A stretch of 64,000 bases of DNA from Dactylis glomerata. Lineage: Eukaryota > Streptophyta > Magnoliopsida > Poales > Poaceae. Numbering within the stretch: position 1 is the stretch's first letter; each line of letters begins with the position of its first letter. The stretch lies in the NCBI GenBank assembly GCA_007115705.1, contig QXEO01001041.1:1-64000 (forward strand), written 5' to 3'. Position numbers and translations under genes: made by a program. Below, piece after piece: positions 1-9,813 of the stretch. A model generated the notes under the pieces. That model was not told where the DNA came from. It saw only the letters and a program-made list of their open reading frames with translations, and searched no databases.

Positions 1-172
1 AGGATTATATAACCAATGCTCAAAAAAAAAAAAAACAACACACATAAAATCATAGAATTCATATAAGAGAAAATGCATGTATGCATACAATAATAGATAA
101 AAAGTTTTATTTGGGTCCAAAATTTGGCACTTTATTTAATAAGACTTGGGTTACAAATTCTGAGTTGTTACA
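1..172 (-). mobile_element. Element L: start of a Tekay-like LTR (partial)
   Basis: On the minus strand an LTR-like sequence starts at 172 with TGTAACAAC and runs off the left edge. It resembles the first 150 bases of the LTRs of element A at 13688 and 31874, including the stretch AAAGTGCCAAATTTTGGACC, so it belongs to a related Tekay-type chromovirus family. It interrupts the gag-protease frame of element E exactly at 173. The five bases CCAAA at 173-177 would be the target-site duplication, but the other side is outside the window. Confidence 0.75.
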
Positions 173-2363
173 CCAAATCACATAAAGCAATTCTAACATA
201 GTTATTTTTAATGGAGCAAGGAATAGTAGGTATACCTGGATCTCCAAGCTTCACTGGAACTTTACCATCAAAAGAATAATTAGCAAGTAGAGTGAAAATT
301 TCCTCACTAGGAATTTTCCTTTTGTTAGTGACAATATCTTTCATATATTTTGCATAAGGAGGCATTCTAATAGCATCAGTCAAAGGAATTTGCAAAAATA
401 AAGGTCTCATCCATTCACAAAACCTGTTGTTGTGTTCTTCTTCCTTGGACTTGTGTTTCTTACTAGGAAAAGGCATTGGCTTCTGTACCCAAGGTTCTCT
501 CTCTTTACCATGCTTGTTGGCAATGAAGTCTTCTTTAGTGTACTTTGCATTCTTGTCAATCTTCTCTGGTTCTTCTTCAACTTCTTCTTTATCTTCCTCT
601 TTATTGGAAGCATCTCCTGGTTCAGTTTCAGCATCAGAAATAGAAACACTATTAGGATCTTTACGTGCATCAGAGGATTCTGCAGTTGTTTTATGATTCT
701 TCTTCTTCTTCTTGGAAGGAATATCATCACTTGCAGTTCGTTGAGAATCTTGCTCGACCCTCTTAGGATGTCCTTCAGGATATAATGGGTCTTGAGTAGC
801 AGCACCACTTCTTGTGCGTATTTCACATGCTTGCTTCTCTCTTGCAGCATTAACTAGCAAGTCTTTTTGCACCTTGGTAAGTTGATCAATTTGTGTTTGA
901 ACCATTTGAAAATGTTTAGCAAGTATCTTTACATCATTGGCGGTTCTCTCCACAATATCCTGCAACTTGTTAATAGCTCTAATATTTTCCAACAAATGGT
1001 TATGCACCATTCTATTAAAATTTTCTTGCTTAACAATAAAATTATCAAATTCATCTAAGCATTGATCAGGAGGTTTAGTATAAGGAATATCTCTTTCATC
1101 AAAGCGTTGGAGAGAGTGTACCTCAATGGTAGATGAGTGAGGGATTGGCTTACATAATTCTTCTATAGGAGGTAAATTCTTCACATCTTCGGCCTTAATA
1201 CCTTTCTCCTTAAGAGATTTCTTAGCTTCCTTCATAACTTCATCATTTAATTCAATCATCCCTCTCTTCTTCGGCGTAGGCTCTATAGATGGCGCAGGGG
1301 TTGGTGCTGGCGTTGGCTCAACTAGAGTCCAATCATCATGATTTCGGCTTATTTTGGCCATTAATTCTTCAGCTTCAGCCGCAGTTCTTTCCCTGAAAAC
1401 ACAACCAGCACAACTATCCAAATATGACTTAGATTCATCCGTTAGTCCATTATAAAATATATCAAGGAGTTAATTTTTAGGCAATGGTTCTTTAGGCAAA
1501 GCTCTAATTAAAGAACAAAACCTTGTCCAAGATTCAGGCAGTATCTCTCCTTTTCCCTGTTCAAAATCAAAGATTTTCTGCACAGCAGCATGTTGAGCAC
1601 TAGCGGGAAAATATTTCTGAAAGAAAGCATTAACCAAAGCGATAGGACTAGTAAGAAATCCAGGAGACAAGCTATTAAACCAAGTTTTAGCTGCATCTTT
1701 CAACGAGAAAGGAAAAATCTTAGCAACAAAGTAAGTGCGGAGCTTAATATCATCTGAAAACAAATTACTCAAAGTAGAAAGCTCATTCATGTGCTCCATA
1801 GCACTCTCATATTTAGTACCACAAAAAGGAGTTTTCTTAACAATAGATATGTAAGATAAATCCAAAGAGAAATCATAATCCTTGTCTCTAATATTTATGG
1901 GAGAAGCAGCAAACTTAGGATCAGGAGACAAATTATATCTAACAGAACGTCTTGCAAGAAGTTCTTTGACATTACCAGCATTACGAGCAGCACGTGCTTC
2001 TGCAATAAAATCATCATTAAGCTCAATATAAGCATCATCATCATAATCATCACTAGAACATTCCCTAGACTCAGGTGAACTAACAGGTGTAACAGTGGTG
2101 TTTCCCAACTTAGCTCTAGCAATAGTAGCATCTAAAAAGGAACCTAGTGAACCACTCTCATCAAGCACAGTAGAAGTATCATCTAAATTATCAGTGGCAT
2201 TTTCAATCTCAGCAGAAGTAGTAGCAGTAGCGTGTGGGTGTGGTGGTGTAAGCAACTTCCTCATAACAGATGGTGAATCAAGAGCAACAGAGGTGTTGAG
2301 AGTCATACCTCTTCTTGTAGTGGATGGCAATATAGGAACTTTTCCATCACGAGGTTTACCCAT
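173..2363 (-). pseudogene. gag: Athila-type gag-protease polyprotein (broken, truncated)
   Basis: The first plausible ATG is at 2363 (protein start MGKPRDGKV), 60 bases after the primer binding site. One frame stays open to 173 except for an in-frame TAA at 1470-1472. The first part carries a retrotransposon gag capsid segment, recognisable by the run FPFSLKDAAKTWFNSL and by FFQKYFP. The second part is a long charged linker with acidic and lysine-rich tracts, followed by the region that leads into the aspartic protease. The frame ends at IALCDL, just where a protease active site D-(L/S)-G-A would follow, because element L is inserted there. Gag would form the particle and the protease would mature it; neither product can be complete here. 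Confidence 0.85.
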
Positions 2364-2422
2364 GATGAAAGGATTGCAGCGAACAATATGAATACCAAGT
2401 GAACTTACAAATAAAGCTATGC

Positions 2423-2440
2423 TCCCCGGCAACGGCGCCA
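2423..2440 (-). other. Primer binding site, tRNA-Asp type (element E)
   Basis: The minus strand reads TGGCGCCGTTGCCGGGGA. This is complementary to the 3' end of plant tRNA-Asp(GTC), whose acceptor and T-arm end is CCCCGGCAACGGCGCCA (known sequence). It lies 11 bases downstream of the 5' LTR end, the usual place for priming of minus-strand DNA. Athila elements typically use this primer. Confidence 0.9.
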
Positions 2441-2451
2441 GAAAATAGTCT

Positions 2452-3849
2452 TGATGACCCACAAGTATAGGGGATCGCAACAGTCTTCGAGGGAAGTATT
2501 ACCCAAATTTATTGATTCGACACAATGGGAGCCAAAGAATATATGTAAGCCTTAACAGATGAGTTGTCAATTCAGCTGCACGTGGAAACAGTCTTGCTCG
2601 CAGTGGTTTATCAGTAGCAACAGTTTTATAGTGGTGACAGTAGTGAAACAGTAACAGCAGTAGTAAAATAGCAGCAGTAATAGTAACAGTAGTAAACAGT
2701 AGGAACAAATACTGTAGGCATAGGGATGAATTACGGGCGTTGCATGGATAAGATAATTCATGAAATCAATGAGACATGGGCATTGCAGATAAATAATGAT
2801 AAAGCATCCTAGTACAAACAATCATAGGCATGTGTTCCGTATATAGTCGTACGTGCTCACAAGGAGAAACTTGCACGACATCTTTTGTCCTACCAGCCTG
2901 TTGCAGCAGGGCCTCAAAGGAAACTACTGGTAATTAAGGTACTCCTTTTAATAGAGTACCGGAGCAAAGCGTTAGCACTCAGTGAACACATGTGATCCTC
3001 ACATCATAGCCATCCCTTCCGGTTATCCCAATTTCTGTCACTTTGGGGCCTCGGGTTCCGGACAACAATATGTGTATATAACTTGTAGGTAAGACCATAA
3101 ACAACAAGTATCATCATAGAAATAATAACATGTTCAGATCTGAAATCATGGCACTCGGGCCCAAAGTGACAAGCATTAAGCACAACAAGTTGCAACAATG
3201 TCATAGGCACTAAATAAAGATACTAGGCACTATGCCCTATCAATCTCATATCAAATTACATGAACAATCTCATCCAATCCCTACCATCCCCTCACCTACA
3301 GCGGGGGAATTACTCACACATGGATGGGGGAGTCATGGATGGTCGATGGAGGAGCGTTGGTGGTGATGGTGATGAAGATCTCCTACGAATCCCCGTCCCA
3401 GCAGGGTGCCAGAACGGAGTTTCTGGTTCCGAATCGCGGTTTTTGATGGCGGCGGCGCAGCGGAAGTCTATCTGGGAAAAACACCGTCTCCCTGATATTA
3501 TGTCGTCAGGGGGTATATGTATGCGAGAGGGGAGGTCGAGAGGGGTGCTGGGGCCCCCTCACGCAAGGGTGGCGCGGCCAGGGTTGGGCCGCGCCACCTA
3601 TGCGTGATGGCCCCTCGAGCCTCTTCTCCCTCCTGTCTTCTGGCTCCGTGGGTCTTCTCGTGAAATAGGATTTTTAATGATTTTTCCCGAATTTTTACTG
3701 AAAGTTGGATTTCTGCACAAAAAACGAGATACCAGAGCAGTTCTGCTGAAAACAGCGTCAGTCCGTGTTAGTTGTATTCAAAACTCACAAATTAGAGGAG
3801 AAGCAATAGCAAAAGTGTTCGGGAAAGTAGATATGTTTTGGACGTATCA
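2452..3849 (-). repeat. 5' LTR of element E (1398 bp)
   Basis: On the minus strand the LTR runs from TGATACGTCC at 3849 to GGGTCATCA at 2452. It includes a GC-rich inverted repeat (3569-3597) and, at 2636-2705, a run of imperfect CAGTAR-type short repeats. No protein gene is supported in it; ORFs on either strand here are chance reading frames. No second LTR copy is visible in the window. Confidence 0.8.
3569..3597. repeat. GC-rich hairpin in LTR of element E
   Basis: The arms GTGGCGCGGCC (3569-3579) and GGCCGCGCCAC (3587-3597) are perfect reverse complements around a 7-base loop. The pairing continues outward with mismatches to CACGCA/TGCGTG. Comparable hairpins occur at the matching place in the LTRs of B, M and C. 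Confidence 0.8.
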
Positions 3850-4345
3850 CGTGCCTCACACCTCTTGACCATCTCAGCGGCGTCCTCGCGAGCTGACGGC
3901 CAGTAGAAGCCGCTTCGGTACGCCTTTGCGGCGAGAGTTGAAGCAGAAGCGTGATGCCCGCACTCGCCGGCATGAATATCCCGGAGAAGCTCTTGGCCCT
4001 GGTGAGTAGATATGCACTTAAAACCGACGCCGTTTGGGCGACGCCAGTACAAGTCACCGTCCTTGACGCAGTATCCCGAAACTTGGCGTACTATCCTCTT
4101 GGCCTCTAATTCGTCTTCTGGGAGCCTGCTGCTGACGAGGAAGGCCTTGAGCTCGAGTATCCAATCCACTCCCTCCTGCCGCGCCAATGCCAAAAGGACG
4201 CGATCGCCCGAAGGAGGCCCACAATCCGGAGCCCCCTGCTCCGGTGGCGGTGGCAAGGCAGGCGGAGGGTCGGATCTCGCCGATGTCGGAGAAGCGGATG
4301 GCTGAAAGAGGTGCTCGTCAAAGATGCCGGCAGGTTGTGCCCAGC
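3850..4345 (-). pseudogene. int: Integrase N-terminal zinc-binding region, truncated (element D)
   Basis: Read on the minus strand, this segment encodes the linker after RNase H and then the HHCC zinc-binding domain of a gypsy integrase, with GECGHHASASTLAAKAY followed by the first cysteine in KRCEA. The element E insertion cuts the frame between the two cysteines, so the catalytic core is missing here. This segment is in a different frame from the RNase H region upstream, which implies a frameshift near 4345. Confidence 0.8.
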
Positions 4346-5595
4346 GATGAGAGGCGCACCTGGCGATTTTGCTTCCACGTTCTCTCCTCTTGGAATGTGC
4401 TTCAGCTCCAATCCCTGGAAGTGTTTCTCCATCTTCCGAAGCTCCTCAAGATAAGCTGCCATGTGCTCGTCTTTTGGAGTGTAGCTCTTGTTCGAGAAGT
4501 TCACGATCAGCTGTAAATCTCCCTTGACGATGAGGCGCTTGATGCCCAAGGCATTCGCTGCCCTTAGGCCGGCGAGTAGTCCTTCATATTCCGCGATTTT
4601 GTTGGAGACCTTGTGCTCTGGCTTAAAGCAGAGCTGGACGACGTAGAAGAGCTTGTCCCCAGAGGGAGAGGTGAGAACGGCTCCAGCCCCCGCGCCGGGA
4701 AGGTTGAAGGCGCTGTCGAAGTGCATGACCCAGAGGCCTGGGGCTTCTTCTCCTGGAAGCACAGACTCCTCCTCTGGAGGCTCGTCGGCGAATGGATCAG
4801 TCCACTCGGTTGTGAACTCAGCCAATGCTTTGCTCTTGATCACCTTGGTGGTTTCAAAGGAGATCTCGAAGGGTTGTAGCTCCACGGCCCATTCCGCCAC
4901 CCGCTCGGTGATGTTTGGGTTGCGTAGAATGGTTTCCAGGGGCCGATCAGTGACCACCTTAATCGGGTGACCCTGGAAGTAATGTCGTAGTTTCCTTCAA
5001 GCGATCAATAGGGTGTAGAGCAGCTTTTGCTGCATGGTGTAGCGCTCCCGCGCGTCGCGTAGCACCGTGCTGACGAAGTACACGGGCTTTTGCACCTTGG
5101 TGGTGCCCTCGGGAGTTTTCTCCTCGTGAGGCTCAGGAGCATCGCTCTGTGAGACCGGCTCGGTCGGCGAAGTTGCAGCAAGCAGTCCCTCTTGTGGGTC
5201 AGGAGAGACTGCTGCTTCTTCCTCAGGAGGAGCCCCCGGGCAAGGAGGATCGATTCCCTCTTTGGCGATTACCTTGGCGTCCCGTTCCGCGACAAGGACA
5301 GCACTTGCTGTTCTCGAAGTCGCTGTGATGTAAAGCAGCAAGGGCTCGCGGAACGTTGGGGCAACCATGATCGGTGGGCTCGTGAGATACCTCTTCAGCT
5401 CGATGAAGGCCTTGTCAGCTTCCGGAGTCCACTCAAACTTCCCAGTGCGCTTCATGAGCTTGAAGAAGGGTAAGGCCTTCTCCCCACTCCTTGCGATGAA
5501 GAGCCCTAGGGCTGCCATGCATCCTGCGAGGCGCTGCATTTCTTTAAGATTGCACGGAGGACGCATTTCTTCGATGGCCTTGACTTTGTCAGGAT
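4346..5595 (-). pseudogene. RT connection, RNase H and second RNase H (element D)
   Basis: The minus-strand frame holds the end of reverse transcriptase and an RNase H region (FEWTPEADKAF, then VYFVSTVLRDARERY). After an in-frame TGA at 4997-4999 comes a second RNase H-like domain with MHFDSA, AEYEGLLAGL and VKGDLQLIV. The first catalytic motif, usually DG or DGS, reads DS here. The last acidic residue expected after the NVEA segment is replaced, so this copy would be catalytically damaged even without the stops. The frame differs from the RT frame upstream, with the shift near 5595. Confidence 0.8.
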
Positions 5596-6407
5596 TTGAC
5601 TATCCCGCGATGAGACACGAGGAACCCCAACAACTTTTCCGACGGTACGCCGAAGGCGCACTTGGCCGGGTTGAGCTTGATGTTTACCTTCCTCAGGTTG
5701 ACGAAGGTTTCCTCCAAATCCTCGATGAAGGTGTGACTCTCGCAAATCTTGACGATGATGTCGTCAACGTAGGCTTCCGCATTCCTTCCCATCTGAGCCC
5801 CCAAGGCCTTACGCATGGGCCTCTGGAAGGTGGCCCCTGCGTTCTTCAGGCCGAAGGGCATACAGACGTAGCAGTACACGCCGCAGGGTGTGATGAAGGC
5901 AGTTTTCTCTTCGTCCTCCCTTGCCATCTTGATCTGATGATAGCCAGAGAAGGCATCCAAGAAGCAAAGGAGGTCACAGCCGGCAGTGGAGTCGATGATT
6001 TGATCTATCCTCGGGAGTGGATAGGGATCCTTGGGACAGGCTTTGTTAAGACTTGTGAAGTCCACGCAGAGGCGCCCACTGCCATTAGCTTTTGGGACAA
6101 CCACTGGATTTGCAATCCAAGTGGGGTGGGCTACCTCGCGAATTGACTTAGCCTTCTTCAGCTTCTCTATCTCTTGGGCGATGAAGTCTTGCTTCTCTTG
6201 CGCTTGCTCACCGGTCTTCTGTTTCACGGGGTGTGCCTGTGGGCACACGGCTAGGTGGTGCTCAATCACCTCCCTGGGAACGCCGGGCATATCTGACGGA
6301 GTCCAAGCGAACATATCAGAATTTGCCCGCAGGAAGGTGACGAGCGCGCTTTCCTATTTGAGGGAAAGCCCTGCCCTGATGGTGACGAAGTTCTCGCAGC
6401 CCCCAGC
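5589..6407 (-). pseudogene. rt: Reverse transcriptase (element D)
   Basis: This minus-strand frame encodes gypsy reverse transcriptase: substrate-binding block VDFTSLNKACPKDPYPLPR, catalytic block FLDAFSGYHQIKM, and the YVDD box in AEAYVDDIIV, then LLGFLVSHRGI before the frame breaks. It continues the gag-protease frame but is separated from it by TAG codons at 6408-6410 and 6354-6356. It would copy element RNA into DNA in the particle. The stops and the downstream frameshift make it non-functional. Confidence 0.88.
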
Positions 6408-8867
6408 CTAGAGTGGGACCTTCTTTGTTGCAGAGCGCTCTTGGGTGAACTGGGGCCTCCTCCCCGAGGGTACCGCAGCTTCCCCAATGCTCATGTCCAG
6501 CATCGGATGGATTAGGTCTTCACTTGGAGTAGGCGATGCAGAGGCTGCGAGCTTCTTCCCTATCGAGCTCGGCGGGAGGGGCTCGAGAGAGGCCTTCTTC
6601 GCAGTAGCCCGTTCCTGAGACACGATCTGCTTTTTCCTCGTGGGGTCACCAGAATGTTCCAGCAAATCTTCATCGGCGGGGAACATGGCGGCAGCCTCAC
6701 GGTAGACATGCTCCACAGATCGGAGAGCGTCCTTCTCGTTGCAGCGCACGGTGATCGTGCCATTGGCACCCAGAATCTTGAGGACGTTCAAGCCATGATG
6801 CGTTGCCACCATGAATCTCGCCAGAGCGGGATAACCAAGGATGGCATTGTACGGCAGCGCGATATAGGAGACGTCGAAGTCGAGGCTTTCTGTCCTGTAG
6901 TTGTCCCGAGTGCCGAAGGTGACGGGCAGGCGTACCTGCCCGATTGGCGTTGTAGAACCCTCTGTCACCCCAAAGAACGGCCGGGTGGGCATGAGCCGAT
7001 GGTACGGCACCTGCATCTTCTCGAACACCTCGACGGAGATGATGTTGAGCCCGGCCCCTCCATCAATGAGGGTACGGTTGACGGCGATGTTATTGATGGT
7101 AGGCGTGCACAAGAGAGGTATTGTGCCCACGTCCTTAGTGGAGGTCGGATGATCCTCCTCGTCAAAGCCGATCTTGCTAGTGGACCACTTCATCAAGCGA
7201 TTGTTGGGGCTGGGCTGCACCGCCGCGATCTCTCGCGACAGCTGCTTGAAGTGGCGGTTAGACAAAGGAGCCTGGGCTCCACCCAGGAGGCAAGCGGCAA
7301 AGCCTCGTGGCTCTTGATAGCCCCCCTGGTTCTCTTCCCGATGATCATTTGCCGGTGGAGGCAGCGGTAGCGGCTCGGGATCTGCGCGAGATAGACCATC
7401 GCGGCGGCGACCCTCATCCCGGTCGTCGTCGCGGCGATCGCCCCGGGATCCGCCCTTGCCGTTGCTACGGCTACTCCCACGACGCTTGGTGACACCATTT
7501 TCTTCGTGAAACTTCTGGACAATCCAACAATCATCGGTATTGTGGGTGTCCTTCTTGTGGAGGATGCAGTAGCAACGACGCCGACCTTTATCGCGCTCGG
7601 AGCGGTCCCCGCGGCGCTGCTTATGATCAGGCTCCGCCACGAGGGCAGCGGCCTCCTTGCGCTTGGGGTCCTTAGACTACGGCTTTGGGGGAAGCGCCTC
7701 CAGCAGGTTGTGCACGAAGAGCCTCCCCTCCTCGGCCTTGGCGCATCGGTCGGCGATCTCGAAGAGCCTGACGACGGAAGTCGGCTCATCATTCACGGAC
7801 AGCTTCTCTCTCATCTTGATGTCAGAGACGCCCGTGGAGAACGCAGAGATGACCTCCTCGTTGGAGATCCTGGGAATCTTGTTCCTCATCTGGCTGAAGT
7901 GCTGGATGTATTAACGAAGCGTCTCGCCCTTGTACTGACGCACCGCCTTGAGATCATTCTTGGTGGCGGGGCGCTCATACGTGGGCATGATGTTGGCGAC
8001 AAACTGACGGCACAAGTCCTTCCATGAAGTCACGGATTCGTGAGGAAGATTCATGAGCCAAGTTCGAGGAGCGTCCTTGAGGGTCATGGGGAACCAATTA
8101 GCCATCGCACGCTGATCTCCACGCGCGGCCTGGACGGCGACGACGTACAGCTGCAGGAACTCGACGGGGTTGGTGGTCCCATCGTACCACGTGCCGATGT
8201 CCGGCTTGAACTTTTCAGGCCAGACCACATAGCGTTGCTGGCGAACAAGAGCGAGGCACCCGGGGTTGTAGATCGGGTCCCCGGGGGTTTTGACGTTCTT
8301 GCCAGCCTCGCCGATGTCGTCGATGGCGCGGTCATGATTTTTGCGGCGGCGCTCAAGGGAGACGCATGCGTCTTCTAGAGCGCAATGGACGATTTGGCAG
8401 CTGGGCTCCCCGCGCGGCGAAGATGCGGCGCGGGAAGCCACCTTCTTGGCCTTGGCGGCCTTCCCATCTCCGGCGCCCAGGGCGCGGCGCCCCGTCCCCG
8501 GATCTGGTTCTCCCACGCCCTGGGCTCCTCCCTGGGCCAGGTCTTCGTTGGCGATGGCGACGAGCTCGGCGATTCGAGCGCGCCACCCCTCACGCCCGTC
8601 ATCAGTGGGATGATAGCGCAGCAGCTCTTGCGCCATGGCGACAGCCTACGCAGGAGACAGCTGACTCCTAGAACGAGCGCGAGAAGCGGCGGTGGCGGTG
8701 AAGGAGAGCGAAGGCTCTGTACGCCCGGACGGGAGGTAGGTGGACTCCATGTCTTCCTCTTCTTCCTCCCCGGTCGAGGCGTCTCGACGACGGAAGATGG
8801 GCTCGGTCTGTCCCTGAACGGTGTTGCAGCGGTAAAGACGCTCGAGCCTTGCGTTGGCGTCGGCCAT
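6408..8867 (-). pseudogene. gag: gag-protease polyprotein (element D)
   Basis: The frame opens at an ATG at 8867 (MADANARLERLYR), 35 bases after the primer binding site, and continues to 6408. It is interrupted by in-frame stops at 8646-8648, 7911-7913 and 7677-7679. It encodes a gag capsid domain (MTLKDAPRTWLMNLP, then SWKDLCRQFVANI). A zinc knuckle of the Tat type, CX2HX4HX4C (CILHKKDTHNTDDC), lies near 7565. The aspartic protease active site, LIDGGAGLNIIS, has its catalytic Asp near 7063. All breaks in this part are nonsense codons in a single frame. The downstream RT follows in the same frame. Confidence 0.85.
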
Positions 8868-8901
8868 GTCGATGCAGATCTAGAAGAAATCGCACCACAG
8901 C

Positions 8902-8919
8902 CCCCTACCTGGCGCGCCA
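8902..8919 (-). other. Primer binding site (element D)
   Basis: The minus strand reads TGGCGCGCCAGGTAGGGG, two bases inside the 5' LTR end. The position and TGG start fit a primer binding site; the tRNA is not assigned. Confidence 0.7.
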
Positions 8920-8921
8920 AA

Positions 8922-9808
8922 TGTCGATGGATTTCGTGTCGCAAGAACACGGGGTACCACGCGACGGACCCAAGGATTCAAACGCAGGGGGCTGAACGTG
9001 GGAGATCTTGGATCGCAACGAAACACGGTGACGGAAGCCTCGAGACGTCGAACGCACAACGCACTGCAGAGAGGGAGACGCCGAGCTTTACCCAGGTAAA
9101 GCCCCTACTTCCTGCCTTCTTGTATTACGACGCGACACCTCGTGAGGAGTACAAGGTCTTGGTTACAGAGCTCCAACGGGCCGGAGGTAGAAGAACCAAC
9201 TTAGACTAGCTAGGAGCCCCGAGAAGAAGATCGGATCCCCTCTAAGGGGTGGCCTCCCCCCTTTTATAGCAGCCTGGTCCTCCTTCCCCTTATCTTCTTG
9301 GGGAAGGGGTTGCCACACATGGCCGAGGAGGGAGGACAGCTGTCGACGTGGGTCTTCCATAGACGTAGTCTTCGTAGAGTAGTGGCGCCGGTCCACAGGA
9401 GTGGGTGGAGGAAGCTGACGTCCTCCTCTGGCGCCCTGCACCATCCACCCTATTTTTAGGGGGGTGGCCAACAACCACCGTGCGGCTTTATGCAGACATG
9501 GTGAAAGCTGGTCTCCTCCCCATTGGGGGTAGCGTGGATGGTACGTGGTCTTCTGCCCTTATCTTCTTGCTCAGCACGGAAACGTGCCGAGCTAACGTGG
9601 AAGTGGTCCTTCGCCTCACGAGGAATAGCTCGTGAGGAGGTCTTCTGGTACTTAGCCGTTGTGCCATCATTCCCCTCATGAGGCGCCTCCTCATGAGGGT
9701 CTTCTCCGCTGAGCCTTGGTCGTCGTTCCTCCCCTGGGCCGAAGTTGGGCTGTTGAAGGGGCCCAGGAGCAGGTGGACCGGGATACCCCGGTATCCAGAA
9801 CACCGACA
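8922..9808 (-). repeat. 5' LTR of element D (887 bp)
   Basis: On the minus strand the LTR runs from TGTCGGTGTTC at 9808 to TCGACA at 8922, giving short inverted ends TGTCG...CGACA. A close relative starts at 63471. The TATA box at 9261-9268 (minus strand) is in a suitable promoter position. Confidence 0.88.
9261..9268 (-). promoter_or_regulatory. TATA box in D LTR
   Basis: The minus strand reads TATAAAAG, followed downstream by a purine/G-rich stretch. The same box is kept in the related LTR at 63757-63764. It is the likely core promoter for element D transcripts. Confidence 0.65.
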
Positions 9809-9813
9809 GTACT

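Larger units (their letters stand above)
173..3849 (-). mobile_element. Element E: Athila-like LTR retrotransposon, 5' part
   Basis: This minus-strand element consists, reading leftwards, of a 5' LTR (3849 to 2452), a tRNA-Asp-type primer binding site (2440 to 2423) and a gag-protease frame from 2363. It is cut by L at 172. Its LTR begins TGATACGTCC and ends in TCATCA. It was inserted into the integrase zinc-binding region of element D, whose coding sequence resumes at 3850. The rest of pol and the 3' LTR are outside the window. Assignment to the Athila lineage rests on the tRNA-Asp primer site and the gag sequence type; I do not assign a named family. Confidence 0.85.
3850..9808 (-). mobile_element. 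Element D: Tat-lineage Ty3/gypsy element, truncated
   Basis: This minus-strand gypsy element has its 5' LTR at 9808-8922, a primer binding site, then gag, protease, reverse transcriptase, RNase H, an extra RNase H-like domain and the first part of integrase. Element E interrupts it at 3850. The extra RNase H after the normal one is the known hallmark of the Tat lineage. D sits in the gag gene of element B; GTACT at 9809-9813 is the candidate target duplication. Its coding DNA is much more GC-rich than the Athila-like elements around it. Several in-frame stops and at least two frameshifts make it inactive. Confidence 0.85.

Noticed and set aside
2423..2440. Possible tRNA-Asp gene fragments at the 18-base matches (also 34150 and 59352).
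   Set aside because: Only the 3' end complement of the tRNA is present, next to LTR ends; these are primer binding sites.
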